Shown here: piece after piece, positions 7,208 to 12,530 of the stretch
Numbering within the stretch: the first letter of the stretch is position 1
Layout of the letters: every line of letters starts with the position of its first letter
DNA from: Spirochaetota bacterium
GTDB lineage: Bacteria; Spirochaetota; UBA4802; UB4802
Direction: 5' to 3'
NCBI GenBank assembly: GCA_029548025.1
Contig: JAKPOE010000171.1
Span: 1-12,530, forward strand
Length of the DNA: 12,530 bases
Position numbers and translations under genes: made by a program
The notes under the pieces: model-generated
What the model was told of the DNA's origin: nothing
The model's database searches: none
The model's input: only the letters and a program-made list of their open reading frames with translations

Positions 7208-8254
7208 ATGGAAATAATTACAGTATTTGGAGTACGGTGGCGGGTAGCTCCCCTGTGGGAGGTGCTTGTAACATTATTTGTTATCCTTGTAATCATAGGT
7301 TTTTTTGCACTGCTGCGATATAACCAATATCTCAAATTAAAAAAATCAAGTATTGAACAACTTTTTATCTATAAAGCGCGCCAGAGGGGATTAACAGGGT
7401 ATCAGATTCGTATTCTTCAACACATCATATCACTGTCTAAATTAAGCACTCCCGAAATTATTTTTAACAATGTAACCATTTTTGAAACAGGTCTGGTAAA
7501 ATTTTTACAGTATATAAAAAAGTCAAGAGATACATTCAATGAAGATTTAAAAGATATTTTTAAAGATATAGTTATAACCTATGAAAGGATATATAACCCG
7601 GTGGAATATCAGGAGCAATTAAATTCACCGGATGAATTGACTACGAATACCATGGTATGCGGCTATAGTGCAACAGGAAGGGCATTTATAGCTAAGATAA
7701 CACAGATTACTGGAGATGCCATCCATTGTAAATATTTTCGTAAACCTGAGGATATCCCTGCTGACATCATTGCAGAGCAAGTAACAATTTTCTTTTTTAG
7801 AAATGGAGATGCCGAATATTCTTTTGATTCAAAAATCATAGCCATTCAGGAAAATACCATAGTATTACAAAAGCCACAAGCATTTAAAAGAGGCAAAGAG
7901 GTACATCATCCATATATTCAAACACTTATTCCCTGCACTGTTCAGCTCAAAAACGATGAAAGCAAAAATAGTGAAGAAGTAATAATACAACATGATGAAA
8001 CCGTTTCAATAAATGGAACTATAGAGCGCTTAAATGAGTATGAAGCTGTAATCAGGGTTGAGAAACGGCTGGAATATCAAAAAGAATATATACTATTTTT
8101 TACACTTGAAAATTTTAAAATTGAAGTACTCAGCACCATTATTGCCTCACGGACAATAACCAGAGAAAAAATTATTTACTATACCTTCAAATTTGTTCAG
8201 ATGTCAGAAGCGGCAAAAAATGTAATCTCTAAATATGTAAAAGAGCGGCTGTAA
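7208..8254 (+). CDS. Membrane-anchored YcgR/PilZ-like protein with degenerate ligand motifs
   Basis: The 348-residue product has one transmembrane helix (about 16-37), a helical region (about 45-130), and two regions that read as beta-rich. Residues about 150-225 resemble the N-terminal domain of YcgR-type proteins, for example the DAEYSFDSKI stretch (201-210). Residues about 228-348 resemble a PilZ barrel ending in FKFVQMSEAAKNVISKYV (327-344), where PilZ domains usually have F-x-x-hydrophobic before a final helix. The c-di-GMP contacts expected of PilZ are not evident: the place of RxxxR reads KRGKEVHHPYIQ (227-238), and the place of DxSxxG reads ERLNEYEAV (273-281). It may therefore be a non-binding relative, or bind in another way. 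The ATG has no strong ribosome-binding site. YcgR-like proteins often act on flagellar motors, but no flagellar gene is nearby. It is the only plus-strand gene and converges on dnaJ. Confidence 0.6.
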   Translation: MEIITVFGVRWRVAPLWEVLVTLFVILVIIGFFALLRYNQYLKLKKSSIEQLFIYKARQRGLTGYQIRILQHIISLSKLSTPEIIFNNVTIFETGLVKFLQYIKKSRDTFNEDLKDIFKDIVITYERIYNPVEYQEQLNSPDELTTNTMVCGYSATGRAFIAKITQITGDAIHCKYFRKPEDIPADIIAEQVTIFFFRNGDAEYSFDSKIIAIQENTIVLQKPQAFKRGKEVHHPYIQTLIPCTVQLKNDESKNSEEVIIQHDETVSINGTIERLNEYEAVIRVEKRLEYQKEYILFFTLENFKIEVLSTIIASRTITREKIIYYTFKFVQMSEAAKNVISKYVKERL

Positions 8255-8267
8255 ACACCGCTCTTTT
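8239..8267. terminator. Bidirectional intrinsic terminator between convergent genes
   Basis: AAAAGAGCGG (8239-8248) and CCGCTCTTTT (8258-8267) form a perfect 10-bp stem around a 9-nt loop, with A-tracts and T-tracts on the arms so it can work in either direction. The stop codon of the PilZ-like gene (8252-8254) lies in the loop and the stop codon of dnaJ (8266-8268) overlaps the right arm. One hairpin therefore serves both transcripts. Confidence 0.85.
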
Positions 8268-9384
8268 AAGAGTAAAATTCTCTATCAGTATCTACCGTTT
8301 CCCCTTCAATGCGAGCAAATTCCTTTAATAATTCTTTCTGACGAGGTGTTAATTTTTTTGGTACCTTGATATTAATTTTTACCAATTGATCACCCTTGCC
8401 GTACGAACCCAGATATGGCATTCCATTGCCTTTAAGTCTGAATATTTGACCATTTTCAGTCCCTGCTGGTATTTTCATTTTTGCTTTTTTATTGTATATT
8501 GTTGGAACCTCTATCTCACCTCCCAGACAGGCTATAGTAAACGGTATATCAACAACACAAATCAGATCATTTCCATGACGTTCAAACAACGGATGTTTCT
8601 GAATATGTACTACAACATATAAATCGCCTGCCGAACCACCTCCGGGACCCTGCTCGCCTTCCCCGGAAATTTTTAAACGAGATCCGGACTCAACACCTGC
8701 AGGAATCTTTACCGTAATTTTGCGATGTTTTTCTTCTAACCCTGTACCTCTACATGCCCTGCATGGTGAGGTTATAATTTTTCCTTCCCCTCTGCATTTA
8801 TAACATGTCTGTGTTACTGAAAAAAATCCCTGCGTCTGACGTATTTGCCCTGTCCCATTACAAACAGGACATACCGTTGGTTTTGAACCTGATGCCGAAC
8901 CGGTACCACCACAACTACTGCATACCTCATGGCGTGGAATTTCGATCTGGACCTCTTTACCATTGGCTGCATCGTCCAGTGTTATTGACAAATCATATTG
9001 AATATCTCTTCCCCGACGCGTACGGGATGATCGTGTTCGTGTGCCAGAACCAGAACCAGCACCAAAAAAGCTTTCAAATATATCACCTATATCAAAATCA
9101 CCAAAGATATCCGAAAAATCGGTATATGCTCCTCTGCCAAAGCCTTCAAATCCTGCAACACCTTCATGCCCAAACTTATCATACTGTGCCCGGCGCTTTG
9201 GATCGCGTAATACCTCATATGCTTCAGTAGCTTCTTTAAATTTCTCTTCTGCCTCTTTACTTCCTTTATTGCGATCAGGGTGAAATTTTAAAGCAAGCTT
9301 TCTATAAGCTTGCTTTATCTCATCTTCTGTTGCATTTTTAGGAACACCCAGAACTTCATAATAATCTCGCTTCGTCGTAGCCAA
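8266..9384 (-). CDS. dnaJ: DnaJ, Hsp40 co-chaperone
   Basis: DnaJ delivers unfolded clients to DnaK and triggers its ATP hydrolysis. I prefer a TTG start at 9384: it gives the typical N-terminus [14 protein letters not shown] and lies 8 nt after the ribosome-binding site AGGGG (9393-9397). The in-frame ATG at 9388-9390 is only 2 nt from that site, and a GTG start at 9393 would overlap it. The chosen protein is 372 residues. The J domain covers about 6-70 with HPD at 35-37, followed by a Gly/Phe-rich region (about 72-115). A Ser/Arg-rich patch (about 113-126) precedes the zinc domain with all four CxxCxGxG motifs (cysteines 155/158, 172/175, 194/197, 208/211). Two C-terminal client-binding domains and a dimerisation tail follow. 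This is a complete class A (type I) DnaJ, 72 bp or more downstream of dnaK in the same operon. Confidence 0.96.
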   Translation of the reverse strand: MATTKRDYYEVLGVPKNATEDEIKQAYRKLALKFHPDRNKGSKEAEEKFKEATEAYEVLRDPKRRAQYDKFGHEGVAGFEGFGRGAYTDFSDIFGDFDIGDIFESFFGAGSGSGTRTRSSRTRRGRDIQYDLSITLDDAANGKEVQIEIPRHEVCSSCGGTGSASGSKPTVCPVCNGTGQIRQTQGFFSVTQTCYKCRGEGKIITSPCRACRGTGLEEKHRKITVKIPAGVESGSRLKISGEGEQGPGGGSAGDLYVVVHIQKHPLFERHGNDLICVVDIPFTIACLGGEIEVPTIYNKKAKMKIPAGTENGQIFRLKGNGMPYLGSYGKGDQLVKINIKVPKKLTPRQKELLKEFARIEGETVDTDREFYS

Positions 9385-9392
9385 GGTCATCA

Positions 9393-9397
9393 CCCCT
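9393..9397 (-). promoter_or_regulatory. dnaJ ribosome-binding site that decides the start
   Basis: On the minus strand this reads AGGGG. Its distance is 8 nt to the TTG at 9382-9384 but only 2 nt to the ATG at 9388-9390. This supports TTG as the true dnaJ start. Confidence 0.6.
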
Positions 9398-9412
9398 ATT
9401 TAAAAAGATTAC

Positions 9413-9453
9413 AATAATTGTGCGCCAATGGCAACCATTGTCGCACAATTATT
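9413..9453 (-). terminator. Long hairpin between dnaK and dnaJ
   Basis: AATAATTGTGCG (9413-9424) pairs fully with CGCACAATTATT (9442-9453). Inside, CAATGG (9426-9431) pairs with CCATTG (9435-9440), leaving one C/T mismatch and a 3-nt loop. This gives 18 pairs in a 41-nt element in the 81-bp dnaK-dnaJ gap. On the minus strand it is followed by a loose T-run only some 10 nt later, so it may act as a leaky terminator or as a 3' stabiliser of the dnaK mRNA, lowering dnaJ relative to dnaK. It does not match the CIRCE consensus. Which role applies cannot be told from the sequence. Confidence 0.7.
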
Positions 9454-9465
9454 TACTATTATAGT

Positions 9466-11397
9466 TTATTTTTTCTTATCTTCATCTACCACTTCATAAT
9501 CTGCATCATATACCTTTTCACCACCCTGAGTGCTTTCCTCAGTTGTGCCAGAAGTATCCGATTGTTGCTGTGATTGAGATTGAGCATATTGTTCAGCACC
9601 CTGCTTATAAAGCTTTTCTGCAAATGAATGGGATGCTCTTTCCAGTTTAGCTTTCGCATCACGTATCACATTAATATCACTTGATTCCATTGCTTTCCTG
9701 AGATTTTCAATTTCAGATTCTATTGAAGATTTTTCCGCAGCATCTATCTTCCCTTCATTTTCCTTTATCAGTTTTTCAAGTGAATAGATTAAAGCATCCG
9801 CCTCATTACGAGCTTCTACAAGTTGACGCGCCTTTCTATCCTCTTCAGCATGTTGTTCGGCATCCTTAACCATCTTCTTGATTTCTTCTTCATTCAAACC
9901 ACTTGAGGCTTCAATCCTTATTTTCTGCTCTTTCCCTGTACCAAGATCTTTTGCCGATACATGTAATATTCCATTGGCATCTATGTCAAACGTTACTTCA
10001 ATTTGCGGCACACCTCGGGGTGCAGGTGGAATACCAATGAGGTCAAATCTGCCTATGGTTCTGTTTTGTGAAGCTAACTCGCGTTCACCCTGCAACACAT
10101 GGATTGACACAGCCGTCTGATTGTCGGCAGCAGTTGAAAAGATCTGACTTTTTCTGGTTGGTATAGTTGTGTTACGTTCAATAAGCTTGGTCATTACACC
10201 ACCCAATGTCTCTATACCAAGTGACAGTGGTGTAACATCCAGCAGCAACACATCATGAACTTCACCTGCTAAAACTCCGCCCTGAATTGCAGCGCCAACA
10301 GCAACAACCTCATCCGGGTTTACACCTTTATGAGGCTCTTTCCCAAACACGCGTCGCACCAGTTCCTGAACAGCAGGGATTCGTATTGATCCGCCAACTA
10401 AGATTACCTCATCGATATCGCCAGGGGTAAGTCCTGCGTCTTCCAGTGCTTTTATACACGGTTCTTTGGTAGATTCAATGAGATCTTCTACCAATCCTTC
10501 AAATTTTGAGCGTGTCAGAGTCATAATAAGATGTTTAGGACCATTCTGATCAGCAGTAATGAACGGTATATTAATCTCGGTCTGCAATTTATTGGACAGC
10601 TCTATCTTGGCTTTTTCTGCAGCTTCTTTTAGTCTTTGCAACGCCATCTTGTCTGTATGCAGATCAATTCCCGTTTGTTTTTTAAATTCTGTTATCAGCC
10701 ACTCCATTATACGCTGATCAAAATCATCGCCACCCAGATGGGTGTTTCCATTGGTAGATTTTACCTCAAAAACCCCATCGCCCAGCTCAAGTATTGATAC
10801 ATCAAATGTTCCACCACCTAAATCATACACTACAATCTTGTGATTGCGCTCTTTCTTATCAAGCCCATACGCCAATGCTGCAGCAGTTGGTTCGTTTATT
10901 ATTCGTTCAACGGTTAAACCCGCAATCCTGCCTGCATCCTTTGTTGCCTGCCGTTGTGAATCATTAAAATATGCAGGTACAGTAATGACAGCACGTGTTA
11001 CTTTTTCACCCAGGTAATCCTCAGCACTCTGTTTCATCTTCTGTAAAATTCTTGCTGAAATTTCCTGAGGTGTAAATTCCCCTGCATTTGTTTTAATCTT
11101 CACACCACCTTTACCATCATCAGCAACGGTAAAAGGAACCATCTTCATTTCATTTTGCACTTCTCCATAGGACCGCCCCATAAACCGTTTAATGGAACGT
11201 ATTGTATTTTCAGGATTCGTAATCATTTGATTTTTAGCAACCTGTCCAACTAAACGTTCGCCTTTGTCCGTAAATGCAACAACCGATGGAGTTGTCCTTT
11301 GTCCTTCGGAATTGGGTATAACAACTGGTTCACCACCAACCATAGCTGCAACACATGAATTTGTGGTTCCAAGGTCAATCCCTATTATTTTACTCAT
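9466..11397 (-). CDS. dnaK: DnaK, Hsp70 chaperone
   Basis: The 643-residue protein is a full-length bacterial Hsp70 that binds exposed hydrophobic peptides in an ATP-controlled cycle. The ATPase domain shows the phosphate loop IDLGTTNS (7-14), catalytic Lys70, [14 protein letters not shown] (167-180), and [10 protein letters not shown] (192-201). The interdomain linker is [12 protein letters not shown] (383-394). The substrate-binding beta domain (about 395-505) and helical lid (about 506-605) follow. The tail is Gln/Ser-rich and ends in [10 protein letters not shown] (634-643), the usual type of acidic terminus. One oddity is VGGSIR (334-339), where the adenosine-binding loop usually reads GGSTR. 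The ATG has a GGAG ribosome-binding site 7 nt upstream. It lies between grpE (75-bp gap) and dnaJ; with GrpE and DnaJ it forms the folding machine. Confidence 0.99.
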   Translation of the reverse strand: MSKIIGIDLGTTNSCVAAMVGGEPVVIPNSEGQRTTPSVVAFTDKGERLVGQVAKNQMITNPENTIRSIKRFMGRSYGEVQNEMKMVPFTVADDGKGGVKIKTNAGEFTPQEISARILQKMKQSAEDYLGEKVTRAVITVPAYFNDSQRQATKDAGRIAGLTVERIINEPTAAALAYGLDKKERNHKIVVYDLGGGTFDVSILELGDGVFEVKSTNGNTHLGGDDFDQRIMEWLITEFKKQTGIDLHTDKMALQRLKEAAEKAKIELSNKLQTEINIPFITADQNGPKHLIMTLTRSKFEGLVEDLIESTKEPCIKALEDAGLTPGDIDEVILVGGSIRIPAVQELVRRVFGKEPHKGVNPDEVVAVGAAIQGGVLAGEVHDVLLLDVTPLSLGIETLGGVMTKLIERNTTIPTRKSQIFSTAADNQTAVSIHVLQGERELASQNRTIGRFDLIGIPPAPRGVPQIEVTFDIDANGILHVSAKDLGTGKEQKIRIEASSGLNEEEIKKMVKDAEQHAEEDRKARQLVEARNEADALIYSLEKLIKENEGKIDAAEKSSIESEIENLRKAMESSDINVIRDAKAKLERASHSFAEKLYKQGAEQYAQSQSQQQSDTSGTTEESTQGGEKVYDADYEVVDEDKKK

Positions 11398-11436
11398 AGT
11401 AATTCTCCTTTTCTTTTAAAGTATTGAATATAGTTT

Positions 11437-11455
11437 AATGATAGTATATATCATT
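11437..11455. repeat. Small inverted repeat between grpE and dnaK
   Basis: AATGATA (11437-11443) and TATCATT (11449-11455) are perfect 7-bp arms around a 5-nt loop. On the minus strand the repeat contains TATACT, a five-of-six match to a -10 box, but I find no -35 partner. It could be a weak hairpin or processing site between grpE and dnaK, or chance in AT-rich DNA. It is unlike the CIRCE operator. Confidence 0.35.
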
Positions 11456-11472
11456 GTTCATTTCCATCCCTG

Positions 11473-12258
11473 TTAATTTTGTGACGCAGCAGTATTTTCC
11501 TCAGTTGTATTGTTTGCATTGTCATCTTCCACCTTCTGCTTTGCCGGGCGCGTCACCTTCACCCGTGCAGCACGTACAACATATTTATCCAGTTTAAAGC
11601 CTTTCTGATATACTTTGGTAATAGTATCCTTTTTAACATCAGGACTTTCATCAATTTCAACCGCTTCATTATACTCAGGATCAAACGCTTGTCCTAAACT
11701 ATTAATCTCTTCTACACCATACCGTTTTAGCATATCCTCTATTTGTCGAGATATCATTCTAATTCCCTCAACAAATGAGTTATGCGCATCAGCCAGATTC
11801 GTTACATCCTGAATATTACATGCTGCATCAATAGCACGCAGTAAATCATCATTGATATTAATGATATCTCGCGCTACATCCTTGATAGCTAATTTTCTAT
11901 CTTCCTCCTGCAAACGTATAACACGCTTTTTATAATTCTCAAAATCAGCCTGTCTGCGTACCAGCAGATCTTTCAGAGCATCCAGCTCTTCACTTTTCTT
12001 ATTAAGTTCTTCTTGTAACTTACGCAACTGGTCCTCCTTTTGCTGTATTAGCTCACTGATCGATTCAACCTGTTCATCACCAGCAGGTTGATTCAATGAG
12101 CTATCGCCATCGCCCTGCACTTGTATTTCATCTTTTATTTCATCTTTTATTTCATCTTCATTCATTGCTTGATCCATTGTCTGTACATCCTCTTGATTTA
12201 TTGCATTATGATTGTTGTGCTCTTCTCTCTTGTGCCTTTTATCATGCTTGTTACTCAT
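11473..12258 (-). CDS. grpE: GrpE, nucleotide-exchange factor of DnaK
   Basis: GrpE releases ADP from DnaK and so resets the folding cycle. I place the start at the ATG at 12256-12258, giving 261 residues beginning MSNKHDKRHK, because a G-rich ribosome-binding site sits 4 nt upstream; a longer frame from a TTG 33 nt earlier has no good site. The first 65 or so residues are very polar and low in complexity and include EIKDEIKDEI, encoded by a 12-bp tandem repeat. A long coiled coil (about 65-125) carries the RRQADFENYKKR segment (101-112), a dimerisation and DnaK-contact signature. The C-terminal beta head (about 185-240) includes LGQAFDPEYNEAV (188-200) and KGFKLDKYVVRAARVKV (219-235), which match the family. 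A short acidic Asn/Thr tail ends it. It follows hrcA by 47 bp and precedes dnaK by 75 bp. Confidence 0.96.
   Translation of the reverse strand: MSNKHDKRHKREEHNNHNAINQEDVQTMDQAMNEDEIKDEIKDEIQVQGDGDSSLNQPAGDEQVESISELIQQKEDQLRKLQEELNKKSEELDALKDLLVRRQADFENYKKRVIRLQEEDRKLAIKDVARDIININDDLLRAIDAACNIQDVTNLADAHNSFVEGIRMISRQIEDMLKRYGVEEINSLGQAFDPEYNEAVEIDESPDVKKDTITKVYQKGFKLDKYVVRAARVKVTRPAKQKVEDDNANNTTEENTAASQN
12125..12160. repeat. 12-bp tandem repeat inside grpE
   Basis: The unit ATTTCATCTTTT occurs three times in a row (12125-12136, 12137-12148, 12149-12160, the last with two changes). In the reading frame of grpE it encodes repeated Asp-Glu-Ile-Lys, in the disordered N-terminal extension. Because the unit is a multiple of three, gain or loss of copies would keep the frame. 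Confidence 0.7.
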
Positions 12259-12262
12259 AACG

Positions 12263-12268
12263 CCCCCC
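12263..12268 (-). promoter_or_regulatory. grpE ribosome-binding site that decides the start
   Basis: A run of six G on the minus strand lies 4 nt before the ATG at 12256-12258. It is not a perfect AGGAGG, but it is the only G-rich site near any possible grpE start and supports the shorter protein. Confidence 0.5.
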
Positions 12269-12305
12269 GCCATACAATGGTAATGTAACAATTCATATAA
12301 CTCTA

Positions 12306-12530
12306 TTATTTTGTCATTTGTGTTAAAAAATTTGAAACCACTTTGCCGGTATAATCCACAAGGGGAACTACTTTTCCATAATCCATGCGCGTTGGACCAA
12401 TAATACCAACAACACCTACCGGACTATTACCAATTTTATATGATGAAGCAATAATGCTGCAACATGGGATTGCAATATCTTTTATCTCTTCTCCAATAAG
12501 CGTAAAGACACCTTCCTTTTGCCTTAGATC
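12306..12530 (-). CDS. hrcA: HrcA, heat-shock repressor (C-terminal fragment, cut by window edge)
   Basis: The last 74 residues of a gene whose start lies beyond the right edge. The readable part includes FTLIGEE (9-15 of the fragment), a CCSIIASSYKIG stretch (24-35), and VGVVGIIGPTRMDYGKVVPL (38-57). The GxxGIIGPTRMxY signature is characteristic of the HrcA C-terminal domain. HrcA is a winged-helix repressor that binds the CIRCE inverted repeat upstream of class I heat-shock operons, and it commonly heads an hrcA-grpE-dnaK-dnaJ operon, as here. The DNA-binding domain is not in the window. It ends in TAA, 47 bp before grpE. The operon's CIRCE site, if present, would lie upstream of this gene. 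Confidence 0.93.
   Translation of the reverse strand, partial: DLRQKEGVFTLIGEEIKDIAIPCCSIIASSYKIGNSPVGVVGIIGPTRMDYGKVVPLVDYTGKVVSNFLTQMTK

Noticed and set aside
8805..9230. 141-residue plus-strand open frame
   Set aside because: It lies wholly antisense to the conserved zinc-domain and J-domain coding region of dnaJ, and its sequence is His/Pro/Leu-rich as expected from a shadow frame.
9394..9465. Possible CIRCE operator before dnaJ
   Set aside because: The hairpin sequence and its 3-nt loop differ from CIRCE; a terminator or mRNA-stability element is more likely.
11398..11472. Possible CIRCE operator before dnaK
   Set aside because: The inverted repeat here (AATGATA/TATCATT) does not match the TTAGCACTC-N9-GAGTGCTAA pattern in sequence or spacing.
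12259..12291. Longer GrpE form starting at TTG 12289-12291
   Set aside because: It adds 11 residues (MLHYHCMAGGV) not typical of GrpE and has only a weak upstream purine stretch, whereas the ATG at 12258 has a G-rich site at 4 nt.
1..12530. CRISPR arrays, tRNA/rRNA genes, transposases, phage genes or toxin-antitoxin pairs
   Set aside because: I looked for regular direct repeats, cloverleaf-like stems and typical protein signatures on both strands and saw none beyond the dispersed repeats at 586-811.

Overview
The window is a low-GC (my estimate, high 30s percent) stretch of chromosome with no mobile element, CRISPR array or RNA gene that I can see. It looks like a diderm (Gram-negative type) bacterium, because one protein ends in an outer-membrane beta-barrel of the Omp85/surface-antigen type. 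The mix of a GAF-GGDEF cyclase, a membrane-anchored YcgR/PilZ-like protein and an hrcA-grpE-dnaK-dnaJ operon fits an uncultured or little-studied Spirochaetota member. That placement is an inference from protein style, not a proven assignment.

Left part (1-6852, minus strand). Transcription runs right to left. First comes a 958-residue secreted protein that joins a zinc-metallopeptidase domain, a TolB-like propeller and an outer-membrane barrel. It is followed by hisB, hisH and hisA, and then a GAF-GGDEF diguanylate cyclase. Spacing is 36 bp, a 4-bp overlap, a 10-bp overlap and an 11-bp gap, so the five genes are very likely one operon. A 405-bp non-coding stretch packed with degenerate TGTCATTC-type repeats separates this operon from a small membrane protein at the left edge (3-4 hydrophobic segments, TM2/DUF5683-like), whose stop codon is the first three bases of the window.

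Middle (6853-8267). A 355-bp gap separates the operon from the only plus-strand gene, a membrane-anchored protein whose C-terminal half resembles YcgR/PilZ c-di-GMP receptors but lacks the usual ligand-binding motifs. It converges on dnaJ, and the stop codons of both genes lie inside one hairpin that can act as a terminator in both directions.

Right part (8266-12530, minus strand). This is the heat-shock operon in the order hrcA (C-terminal 74 residues only, cut by the window edge), grpE, dnaK, dnaJ. DnaK with its co-chaperone DnaJ and nucleotide-exchange factor GrpE form the Hsp70 folding machine, and HrcA is the usual repressor of such operons. No CIRCE operator lies in the window, so any HrcA control must act upstream of hrcA. 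Start sites of grpE and dnaJ are revised from ribosome-binding-site evidence. Most of the window is ordinary housekeeping content. The items most worth following up are the three-module peptidase-propeller-barrel protein, the possible c-di-GMP pair (cyclase and degenerate PilZ protein), the repeat-rich gap and the strong hairpin between dnaK and dnaJ.
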